A stretch of DNA of 64,000 nt from CBDIHP01 sp965279195 (lineage in GTDB: Bacteria; Planctomycetota; Planctomycetia; Isosphaerales; Isosphaeraceae), in NCBI GenBank assembly GCA_965279195.1, contig CBDIHP010000048.1, forward strand, positions 496,001 through 560,000, in the 5' to 3' direction. Position numbers and translations under genes: made by a program. Numbering within the stretch: position 1 is the stretch's first letter; the number at the start of each line of letters is the position of its first letter. Under the pieces are notes generated by a model that worked only from the letters and a program-made list of their open reading frames with translations, did no database searches and had not been told where the DNA came from. Shown here piece by piece: positions 17,605 through 24,951 of the stretch.

Positions 17605-17796
17605 ATGCTGGTCTTGACGCGCAAGGTGGGCGAACGGATTCACATCGGCGAGAACATCGTCGTCACCGTCGTCCGGCTCCAGAACGACAAGGTCCGGATC
17701 GGCATCGAGGCCCCGGCGGACGTCAACGTCCACCGCGAGGAGGTCTACCAGCGGCTCCACTCCGCCGACCAGGGCCCCGCCGCCAAGCTCGCCTGA
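17605..17796 (+). CDS. csrA: Carbon storage regulator CsrA
   Basis: The 63-residue protein begins 'MLVLTRKVGERIHIGENI' and continues 'VVRLQNDKVRIGIEAP' and 'VHREEVYQRL', an almost canonical CsrA with the RNA-binding L4-T5-R6-K7 strand and the Arg in 'VHREE' (R44 in E. coli). As a dimer it binds GGA motifs in mRNA leaders and blocks translation. AGGAG lies nine bases upstream of the ATG, and could serve both the ribosome and CsrA itself. A 10-bp hairpin follows the stop. Confidence 0.95.
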   Translation: MLVLTRKVGERIHIGENIVVTVVRLQNDKVRIGIEAPADVNVHREEVYQRLHSADQGPAAKLA

Positions 17797-17815
17797 TCGA
17801 CCCAAGTCGATCGGG
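17792..17815 (+). terminator. Hairpin at the 3' end of csrA
   Basis: CCTGATCGAC pairs with GTCGATCGGG (one G-U) around a CCAA loop and overlaps the csrA stop codon. There is no clear T run, so it may be a stability hairpin rather than a terminator. Confidence 0.4.
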
Positions 17816-18237
17816 TTGAAGGCCAAACGTCAACCACTCGCGGTTGGGTGTGCTTCTGGAAATTCTATGAAAACGATCGGCCTGGGCGGACCATCTAAGC
17901 GGCTTTGATAGTGGGCCTGGGCGTCGGGCGCACGATGCCCGCGGTTTGTCGAGCCCGTCGGCGCGGATCCGCACCGTTCGGCTCGGAAGTGGACATGAAT
18001 GGACCGATTGGGTTGAAATTCTCAACAATCGCGGATGAATGAAGACAGTCGAGGCCCGGAACGGGCACGGTGACGGCCGGGGGGCCCGGAATTGGGTTGC
18101 CCCGGCCGCCCCACGCCCGTAGAGTGGCGAGGGTGTCGGACGGAGCCGGGCAGGTCGGGCGGGCACCTCGTGCCGGTCGCCGGGGAGGCCCCGCCGCAAA
18201 CCCTTTCCCCCTCAGCATCTCGACGGGATGTCGCGCG
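17816..18237. other. Intergenic region upstream of threonine synthase
   Basis: About 420 bases with no supported gene, promoter or hairpin beyond the csrA 3' hairpin. Confidence 0.4.
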
Positions 18238-19676
18238 ATGGCCTTGCTGACGAGGACCACGGAACGGGCGTTCCAGCAGTGCATCAACCCCAGTTGCGGT
18301 ACCACCCTCCCGGTGGACCGCGCGGCGTTCGCATGCCCGGACTGCGGCGACCTCATCGACGTTGTTTACGACTGGGACCGCCTGCCGGTCCCCTCGTCGC
18401 TCGCCGACTTCGAGGGCCAAATGGTCCCGACGGCTGGACCCACTTTGCTTCTCCGGCGTCTGGCGGTTCCGCGAACTGCTCCCGTTCGCCCCGCCCGAGC
18501 AGGTCGTCACGGTCGGCGAGGGGCAGACCCTCCTCCAGGTCGCCGATCAGGTCGGCCAGTACGTCGGCATGGCACCCGGCCGGCTGAGGCTCCAGTACGA
18601 GGGCATGAACCCCTCCGGTAGCTTCAAGGATAACGGCATGACGGCCGCCTTCACCCATTGCTCGCATGGTGGGGGCCAGGCGTGTGGCATGCGCGTCCAC
18701 GGGCAACACCTCGGCGGCCCTGGCGGTCTACTGCTCGGCCACGCCCTTCGGGTTCAAGGCCATCATCTTCATCGGCTCGGGCAAGATCGCCTACGGCAAG
18801 CTGGCCCAGGCGCTCGATCACGGGGCGCTGACGATTCAGATCGTCGGCGACTTCGACGACGCCATGAACCGGGTCCGGCAGGTCGCCGACCGGCTCGGCA
18901 TCTACCTGATGAACTCGGTCAACCCGTTCCGTCTCGAGGGGCAGAAGACGATCATGTATCGGGTCCTCGAGGGACTCGGCTGGCAGGTGCCCGACTGGAT
19001 CATCGTCCCCGGCGGGAACCTGGGCAATTCGAGCGCGTTCGGCAAGGCGTTCATCGAGCTCAAGCACCTCGGCCTGATCGATCGCGTCCCCCGCCTGGCG
19101 GTCATCAACGCCGCCGGCGCGCAGACGCTCGATCAGCTCGTCGGCCGCCACGGCATGACCTGGCGCGACGGCCTGCCCGACATGGACGTGGCGAACCGCT
19201 ACTACTCGGGCCTGGACGAGAAGGGCCTGAAGGCGTCGACCATCGCCTCGGCCATCGAGATCAACCGCCCGGTCAATCTGAAGAAGTGCCTGCGGGCCCT
19301 GGACTTCTGCGACGGCGTGGTGCGCCAGGTTTCGGACCAGGAGATCATGGACGCCAAGGCCCGCGTGGGCGCCGGCGGCCTCGGCTGCGAGCCCGCGAGC
19401 GCGGCCAGCGTCGCCGGCGCCAGGCGGCTCCGCGAGGAAGGCGTCATCGCCCCGAGCGACTCGGTCGTCTGTATCCTGACCGGCCATCAGCTCAAGGATC
19501 CCACCGCCACGGTCGCCTACCACGGGACGGATCAGGGGCAATTCGAGGCCGTCCTGGGCAGTCGAGGGGTCCGTCGCGCGGGGTTCGCCAACCGCCCCGT
19601 GGTTGTGCCCAATGACCTCGACGACATCATTCGAACAATCGCGCTTTATTCCGATTCGAGCTCGCCGGAGGGTTAA
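18238..19676 (+). pseudogene. thrC: Threonine synthase, interrupted by two +1 frameshifts
   Basis: Three successive frames join into one PLP-dependent threonine synthase: N-terminal zinc-like part 'CINPSCGTTL...CPDCGDLIDV', then 'LRLQYEGMNPSGSFKDNGM' with the PLP lysine, then 'CASTGNTSAALAVY' and 'VPGGNLGNSSAFGKA'. The enzyme makes threonine from O-phosphohomoserine. One extra base lies near 18415-18420 (GGGCCAAATGG; the expected reading needs GGGCAAATGG) and one near 18656-18660 (CCCATTGCTCGC; expected CCCATGCTCGC). Apart from these, all conserved parts are intact and no stop codon interrupts the joined frame, so this may be a sequencing or assembly error in a live gene. dapB downstream shows the same fault. 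Confidence 0.85.
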
Positions 19677-20080
19677 CACCCTCCGTGTTCTCGAGCGGTT
19701 GCACCCCGTCACGCGGGCGTTTCCTGTCCTTCACAAATCGTTGTGCCGGGCCCCCAAAAGTGTCAATCTCCGTGAACACTCGGGGTGTTCGATAGATTCG
19801 CCGTAGATTCTCCAGTCTTCCCACGTTGAACGGGCGGTTGATTTTTTCTGACAACACCGAGCACAATATGACGAACCTGGTACACATCCCGCGCAAGAAA
19901 CGCGTTTCTGTCCTAGGAATGGTTCGTCGGGACTTGGATTCCACGATTGACTGATTGGACGGCGTGACCGATCGGTTGTTGTTGATAAGCACAATCGAAT
20001 GGTTTGAGCCGGGCCGAGGGCGTTTCGGGACGAACGGGACGTCGCGGGGCGGGACAACACGGGCCGATGCGAGCGAGACG
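19677..20080. other. Intergenic region between thrC and dapB
   Basis: About 400 bases, visibly richer in A/T than the flanking genes from about 19820 to 20000. No supported gene, promoter pair or hairpin was recognised. Confidence 0.4.
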
Positions 20081-20873
20081 ATGACTCTGGGTGTGGGGAT
20101 CGTGGGAGCGACGGGCCGGATGGGGGACGCGGCTGATCCAGCTGATCGCCGCGAGTGCCGATCTGCGCCTGGCCGCCGCGCTGGACCGTCCGGGGCATCC
20201 GTCCCCTGGGCCAGGATGCGGGGACGCTGGCGGGCCTGGCCCCGCTGGGCGTGCCGCTGGCCTCGGGCGATGCATTGCCGCGCGGTGTGGAGGTGGTGAT
20301 CGACTTCTCGACCCCGGACTCGACGCTGGAGATGGCGAAGATCTGCGCCGGGCGGGGCGTCCCGCTCGTCGTTGGGACGACCGGATTCGAACCCGACCAG
20401 CGCAAGGAGCTGGAGGGGTATTCCCGCCCGGGTCGCGATCCTGATCTCCCCGAACATGAGCCGGGGCGGTCAACCTGCTCTTCCGCCTGGTGGGGGAGGC
20501 GGCGAAGGCCCTGGGGACCTCGGCCGACATCGAGATCGTCGAGCGTCATCATCACTTCAAGAAGGACGCCCCCAGCGGCACGGCGCTCAGGCTGGCGGAG
20601 GTCGCCGCTTCGGGCATCGGCGTCCGCCAGTTCGTGCACGGCCGCGAGGGCCTGACCGGCGAACGCCCCCGGGGCGAGATCGGTCTGCACGCGCTCCGCA
20701 CGGGGGACAACCCCGGCGAGCATACGGTTGTCTTCGGGCTGCTCGGGGAATGCCTCGAACTGTCCCACCGTGCCCTGAATCGCGACGGCTTCGTGCTCGG
20801 CGCGCTCGACGCCGCCAGGTTCCTGGCGGGCCGTCCCCCCAAGCTGTATTCCATGGCGGATGTCCTGGGCTGA
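20081..20873 (+). pseudogene. dapB: 4-hydroxy-tetrahydrodipicolinate reductase, interrupted by four +1 frameshifts
   Basis: Joining five frame segments gives a DapB of normal length: 'VGIVGATGRMG' (NAD(P) site), 'VVIDFSTPD', 'VVGTTGF', 'SPNMSRG', 'ERHHHFKKDAPSGTAL' (catalytic His-His and Lys) and 'TGDNPGEHTVVFG'. The enzyme reduces the dipicolinate precursor in lysine and diaminopimelate synthesis. Single extra bases are needed near 20122-20126 (GGGGG), 20191-20194 (GGGG), 20426-20429 (CCCGGG) and 20463-20468 (GGGGCGG). All motifs survive, and the gene is essential in most bacteria, so sequence error is more likely than decay. Confidence 0.85.
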
Positions 20874-20927
20874 TTCCGGCAACGACGATCGTGACAACGG
20901 ACGGATGGATCCGAAGGAGACGACCCG

Positions 20928-21368
20928 ATGGCGCTTTGTGAGCAGGGGTATCTTTGCGACGTCTGCGGGAAGGATGTCGCCGACCTGAGCGACTCCGACC
21001 TCTACCTCCGGTACATCCTGGGGGAGGTCGATCCCGATACGCTGCACTCGCAGCCCGAGCGGCACCTGCGCTGCAACCCGATCCTCGCCCAGTTCATCGT
21101 CGATGAACGGTTCGAGCCGATCGAGGTCGACGGATTCTTCTCCAAGACCGAGCTCGACCCGGTCTTCGTCGAGAAGGAGGAGGACCGGGTGACCCGGGGG
21201 TTCCAGCGGCTCCAGGAGCTGCCGAACCTGGACATCCCGATCACCGAATATCCCCTGCCCGAGGTCCTCGAGATGTGGGCCGAGAGCATCCGCGAGGAGC
21301 AGGAGGCGGCCGAATCCGCCCACATCCTCGCCTTCGCCGACGCCGTGAAGACCCACCGGACCCGATGA
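20928..21368 (+). CDS. Hypothetical protein with N-terminal Cys pair, 146 aa
   Basis: The product starts 'MALCEQGYLCDVCGKDV', with C10-x-x-C13 plus C4 as a possible metal site, followed by an acidic, mostly helical body (LSDSDLYLRYILGEVD). No family is recognised. AAGGAG lies eight bases upstream of the ATG. Its stop overlaps the start of the next gene (ATGA, 21365-21368), so it is translationally coupled to the receiver-like protein downstream. Confidence 0.75.
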   Translation: MALCEQGYLCDVCGKDVADLSDSDLYLRYILGEVDPDTLHSQPERHLRCNPILAQFIVDERFEPIEVDGFFSKTELDPVFVEKEEDRVTRGFQRLQELPNLDIPITEYPLPEVLEMWAESIREEQEAAESAHILAFADAVKTHRTR

Positions 21369-21946
21369 ACCAGGACCAACCACGCCGGCGGGGGGCGATC
21401 TCCCGGCTCCTCGGAATCCCGGGGCTCGCCTCCCGCCGTCGCAAACCGGAGCCCGAAGTCCCCCCCAGGCCGCTCCGCCGCCTCTTCCTCGACGACGACC
21501 CCCAGCGCGCGGAACTCTTCCTGCGCGACCACCCCGACGCGGTCTGGGTCGCCACCGTCCCGGACTGCGTCGCCGCGCTTGCCCACCCCTGGGACGAGAT
21601 CCACCTCGACCACGACCTGAACGGCGAGCGCTACGTCGACCCCGGCCGCGACGACTGCGGCATGGCCGTCGTCCGATGGCTCTCGCTGGAGCCCCGCCCC
21701 CATCTCCGACGCGCCCGGTTCTACGTCCATAGCCACAACGGCGTGTCCGCCACGGTGATGGTGATCCAGCTCAAGTCGCAGGGGTTCCAGGTGAAGCACC
21801 GGCCCTTCGGCATCCCCGAGCCGCCGCCGCCCGTTCCACTCTGGAAAACGGCCCTGGACGCCCTTCGCGCGCGTCTCCGCCGTCGACGTGGCGAGGAAGC
21901 CACAAGCGACTCGCCTGCTGGCGCCGGCACGGATCAACGCGAGTAA
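21365..21946 (+). CDS. Cyclic-phosphate-processing receiver-like (cREC) domain protein
   Basis: In this 193-residue protein residues about 37-145 match the cREC pattern: 'RRLFLDDDPQR' (Asp 43-45), 'EIHLDHDL' (81-85), 'MAVVRWL' and 'FYVHSHN' (His 122 and 124), then a final strand and helix. cREC domains are receiver-derived folds predicted from comparative genomics to act on cyclic phosphates such as RNA 2',3'-cyclic ends or cyclic nucleotides; this role is prediction, not assay. The N-terminus is basic and the C-terminus Arg-rich, compatible with nucleic-acid contact. It overlaps the Cys-pair gene by four bases. Confidence 0.75.
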   Translation: MNQDQPRRRGAISRLLGIPGLASRRRKPEPEVPPRPLRRLFLDDDPQRAELFLRDHPDAVWVATVPDCVAALAHPWDEIHLDHDLNGERYVDPGRDDCGMAVVRWLSLEPRPHLRRARFYVHSHNGVSATVMVIQLKSQGFQVKHRPFGIPEPPPPVPLWKTALDALRARLRRRRGEEATSDSPAGAGTDQRE

Positions 21947-21962
21947 CAGGCAATTGCCAATG

Positions 21963-22080
21963 TCGCGTGTGGTGCGCCGCGGACCGTTGGGACGCGACGC
22001 TCCGCAGCGACGGGGGCCGATGATGGAACGTCGGCACCGTTCGGCCCGGCTCGTCGTCGGTGCGGAGGCCGCGAAGACTC
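21963..22080 (+). repeat. Intergenic dispersed repeat, copy B (TAGGGTG family)
   Basis: Sixteen bases after the cREC stop, this copy reads GTGTGGTGCGCCGCGGACC, then GGGACGCGACGCTCCGC, then a GGTGCGGAGGCCGCGA block that pairs with CTCCGCAGCG (22000-22009 with 22058-22067, one mismatch). It has the same block order as the copy at 4340-4453 read on its minus strand. Confidence 0.55.
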
Positions 22081-22197
22081 GTCAACCATTCCCTGCGGGG
22101 CACAATCCGTCGCCGTCTCCTCACTCCCGCCGCCCCCGGCCGCGCCGTAGAATCCTCCGACGTCCCGGGCCGAAATTCCCCGCATCCGGATTCCCTG

Positions 22198-22226
22198 TTG
22201 ACAGGCTACCTACCTGTAGGTAGATT
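22198..22226 (+). promoter_or_regulatory. TetR-gene promoter with an internal operator palindrome
   Basis: TTGACA (22198-22203) and TAGATT (22221-22226) are 17 bases apart. The spacer and -10 are covered by the perfect palindrome CTACCTACCTGTAGGTAG (22206-22223). A start near 22233 leaves only about 12 bases of leader before the ATG. A bound TetR dimer would block the promoter, so autorepression is likely; release would switch on the redox genes downstream. Confidence 0.85.
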
Positions 22227-22244
22227 GGTCAAAACGAGCGAGCG

Positions 22245-22829
22245 ATGACGACGAACGAGACGAGGTCGGCGCTTCTGGAGGTTGCCGAGGAGTTGGTGCA
22301 GACGCGGGGTTTCAACGCGTTCAGCTTCCGGGACCTTTCCGAGCGGGTAGGGATCCGGACGGCGAGCATCCACTACCACTTCCCGACCAAGGCGGACCTC
22401 GGCCTGGCGCTGATCGTCGGCCAGCGCGAGCGCGTGCGGCAGGCCCTGGAGGCGATCGACGTCCGGGGCGAGCCGGCACCCGCGCGGCTGCGGAGCTACG
22501 CCGATGTCTTCCTTTCCACGCTCAGGAATGGCCACCGCATGTGCCTCTGCGGCATGCTCGCCGCCGACGCCGACACCCTCGGCGACGACATGCTGCGCGA
22601 GCTTCGGCTGTCGTTCGACGAACACGAGACCTGGCTCGAGCGGGTCCTGACCGAAGGGCGCTCCGCGAGGACGCTCGCCTTCCAGGGATCCTCGATCGAC
22701 CGCGCCCGGCTATTCCTCGCCGCACTCGAGGGGGGGCTGCTGGTCGCGCGGACCTTCCACGACGTGCCGCGATTCGAAGGGTTGGCCCGACGCCTCCTCG
22801 ATGACCTCGCGGCCGGCACCGGGGATTGA
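22245..22829 (+). CDS. TetR/AcrR-family repressor
   Basis: The 194-residue protein has an N-terminal helix-turn-helix: 'LLEVAEELVQTRGFNAFSFR', then 'DLSERVGIRTASIHYHFPTK', the standard TetR pattern ending in the Y-x-H-F-x-x-K recognition helix. The C-terminal ligand domain contains 'MCLCGMLAADADTLGDDM' with two close Cys residues. It sits directly downstream of an operator-bearing promoter and upstream of a pentapeptide-repeat protein, cytochrome b and molybdoenzyme, and probably controls them. The ligand is unknown; the Cys pair makes a thiol-reactive or redox signal possible. Confidence 0.9.
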   Translation: MTTNETRSALLEVAEELVQTRGFNAFSFRDLSERVGIRTASIHYHFPTKADLGLALIVGQRERVRQALEAIDVRGEPAPARLRSYADVFLSTLRNGHRMCLCGMLAADADTLGDDMLRELRLSFDEHETWLERVLTEGRSARTLAFQGSSIDRARLFLAALEGGLLVARTFHDVPRFEGLARRLLDDLAAGTGD

Positions 22830-22974
22830 CCGGGCATCGCGCCGAGGTCTCCCTGCCGGACCCATCCAGGTGGGCTTTCCTGTCCTCGCGACGGCCGCGT
22901 CCGGCCGTCGCGGGCCCGCCCGGGTGCGCCTCGACTTCCGCCGGGGCCGACCTCAACGCAAGGAGCACTCCGCG

Positions 22975-23238
22975 ATGACCTCGATCAAGTCCGGCCTCTT
23001 CGGCCTCATGGCCGCCCTCGCCATCGGCTGCGGCGGCAGCGAACCCGCCCCCTCATCGTCCCCCGCCGGCGGTGCGGCCGAATCGGGCAAGATGGGCGGC
23101 ATGGAATCGGGCAAGATGGGTGGCATGGAATCGGGCAAGATGGAGTCCGGCAAGATGGCCCCGACCGGGAAGATGGAGTCCGGCAAAATGGAGTCCGGGA
23201 AGATGGAATCGGGCAAGATGGCGCCCGGCGGCAAGTGA
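22975..23238 (+). CDS. Met/Lys pentapeptide-repeat (MESGK) secreted protein
   Basis: The 87-residue product has a hydrophobic signal 'SGLFGLMAALAIGC' with C19 in a weak lipobox, then about eight repeats of the type M-E-S-G-K or M-A-P-x-G-K covering residues 36-87. It resembles the 'pentapeptide MXKDX repeat' small periplasmic proteins, whose function is unknown. Methionine ladders can bind copper or be oxidised, which would fit the redox genes behind it. AAGGAG lies upstream of the ATG. Confidence 0.75.
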   Translation: MTSIKSGLFGLMAALAIGCGGSEPAPSSSPAGGAAESGKMGGMESGKMGGMESGKMESGKMAPTGKMESGKMESGKMESGKMAPGGK

Positions 23239-23304
23239 GCCGGTGGTCGGCGGCGGCGGTGACCTCTTCCCGCCGTCGCGGCCGGCCGCGGAGGAGTCCG
23301 AATC

Positions 23305-23991
23305 ATGGCTCGACTTGAGTCGAAGCATGCGTTGCCAACCCGGATCTTCCACTGGGTCAACGGCCCGGTCCTGCTGGCGATGATCTACAGCGGGCTCCTG
23401 ATCTACTGGGCGAACGATGTTTATGCCATCCGCCTCGGCGGACGCGTGCTCTTCCGGTTCTTCCCCGATGGGTTCTACAAGGCGCTGGCGGTCCCTCACC
23501 GGTTGGCCGAGGGGATGGCCTGGCACTTCACGTTCATGTGGCTCTTCGCGATCAACGGCCTCTTGTATGTGGGATTCACATTCTGGAGCGGCGAGTGGCG
23601 GCACCTACTGCCCAACCGGAACACCCCGCGCGAGGCCCTCGACGTCGTCCTGCATGACCTGGGGCTCAGGAAGGCCCCGCTTCCCAGGCGGAAGTTCAAC
23701 GGGGCCCAGCGCATCGCGTACACGGGCGTGATCCTCATGGGGGCGGGGTCGCTCCTGACCGGCCTGGCCATCTTTAGGCCGGTGCAGCTTTCCTGGCTGA
23801 CGGCGGCGTTCGGCGGCTACGAGTGGGCCCGGTTCATCCATTTCGTGCTCACGCTGGGATATGTCGCCTTCTTCGTGATCCACATCGCCCAGGTCATCCG
23901 CGCGGGCTGGAACAACTTCCGCGCGATCGTCATCGGCATCGAACTCGTCCCCGACGATCCCGAGGAGGTCGCGCATGGGCACGTCGCTTGA
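23305..23991 (+). CDS. Membrane cytochrome b (b561/thiosulfate-reductase type)
   Basis: The 228-residue protein has four hydrophobic segments (about 15-35, 70-92, 128-150 and 170-195) with helix-borne histidines, including H16 in 'RIFHWVNG', 'VPHRLAEGMAWHFTF' and 'FIHFVLTLGYVAFFVIHIAQV', which can ligate two b hemes. It should pass electrons between the quinone pool and the exported molybdoenzyme encoded next, whose start lies inside its last codons (23975-23991). GGAGGAG precedes its ATG. Confidence 0.88.
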   Translation: MARLESKHALPTRIFHWVNGPVLLAMIYSGLLIYWANDVYAIRLGGRVLFRFFPDGFYKALAVPHRLAEGMAWHFTFMWLFAINGLLYVGFTFWSGEWRHLLPNRNTPREALDVVLHDLGLRKAPLPRRKFNGAQRIAYTGVILMGAGSLLTGLAIFRPVQLSWLTAAFGGYEWARFIHFVLTLGYVAFFVIHIAQVIRAGWNNFRAIVIGIELVPDDPEEVAHGHVA

Positions 23992-24769
23992 GGCCCGGGA
24001 GGGAAACGTCCGGCGCGAGCTGAGGCGTCGTTCGCGTCGCGGCTTCCTGACCCTGGGAGCCTCCGTCGCGGCCGGCGTCGGCGCCTGGCGTTGGACGCTC
24101 GGCCGCGAGACGTCGGATGGGATTCCCTGGCCGTTCCGCCGGATCCTGGAGGCGAACGAGGCGATCGCGCGGGCGACTTTCTCGCCGGGGCGCCTCGCCC
24201 CGACGTTCCCGGTCGCCGTCGCGCGGGCCCCTCGCGTGAACGGGGTGATCGGCCTCGAAGACGCGACGGATCCGGCGGCGTGGCGTGTGGAGATGTCAGG
24301 CGGGGCGGGGGCCGTACGGTCGTGGCCGGTCTCGGAAGTCCGCAAGCTCCCCCGCCATGAGCAGACCACCGAGCTGAAGTGCATCGAGGGCTGGAGCACG
24401 ATCGTCACCTGGGCGGGGGCCCGCCTGGCCGATCTGGCCGCGGCGACCGGCCTGGCCGCGACCGACGGACGTCCCTACGACGTCCAGTCCCCGCCGACTT
24501 CCCTCCATTCCTACGTCTCGATGGCGACGCCCGACGGATCCTACTACGTCGGCCTCGACACGCCGAGCGCCCTCCACCCCCAGTCGCTCCTCTGCTACGA
24601 GATGAACGGCGAGCCCCTGCCGCCCGGCCACGGCGGCCCGTTGAGGCTGGTGATCCCGGTCAAGTACGGCATCAAGAATATCAAGCAGATCGGATCCATC
24701 CGCTTCGGCGGCGACCGACCCGGCGACTACTGGGCCGAACACGGATACGACTGGTACGCCGGGCACTGA
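23975..24769 (+). CDS. Tat-exported molybdopterin-dependent oxidoreductase (sulfite-oxidase fold)
   Basis: In this 264-residue protein a twin-arginine signal (R-R-x-S-R-R-G-F-L around residues 17-25) precedes a sulfite-oxidase-type Mo-cofactor domain. C136 in 'ELKCIEGWS' is the expected molybdenum ligand, and 'VKYGIKNIKQIGSIRF' and 'DYWAEHGYDWYAGH' are typical of the YedY/MsrP-like end. MsrP repairs oxidised methionine in periplasmic proteins; given the Met-rich repeat protein two genes upstream, a similar role here is an attractive inference. It overlaps the cytochrome b gene by 17 bases. Confidence 0.9.
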   Translation: MGTSLEAREGNVRRELRRRSRRGFLTLGASVAAGVGAWRWTLGRETSDGIPWPFRRILEANEAIARATFSPGRLAPTFPVAVARAPRVNGVIGLEDATDPAAWRVEMSGGAGAVRSWPVSEVRKLPRHEQTTELKCIEGWSTIVTWAGARLADLAAATGLAATDGRPYDVQSPPTSLHSYVSMATPDGSYYVGLDTPSALHPQSLLCYEMNGEPLPPGHGGPLRLVIPVKYGIKNIKQIGSIRFGGDRPGDYWAEHGYDWYAGH

Positions 24770-24951
24770 TGTCTCCGCCGCGTTAGCTTCGCCCTGTCTT
24801 CCGCCAATGGGAATGCGCCAGGCGGCCGGTTCGTCGCAAACTTGTCCGGATACGGCTGTCCTGGTAGTCTGGGCGGCCTGCGGTCAGTTTGTCCTCGGGC
24901 GGCCGTCTCCCTTGAACCCACCGGGCGTATCTCCAGGGCAGGAGCATCTCC

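Noticed and set aside
20385..20410. tRNA T-arm-like GGATTCGAACCCGACC
   Set aside because: It lies in dapB and codes for the conserved T-T-G-F-E-P-D segment; no acceptor stem or anticodon arm fits around it.
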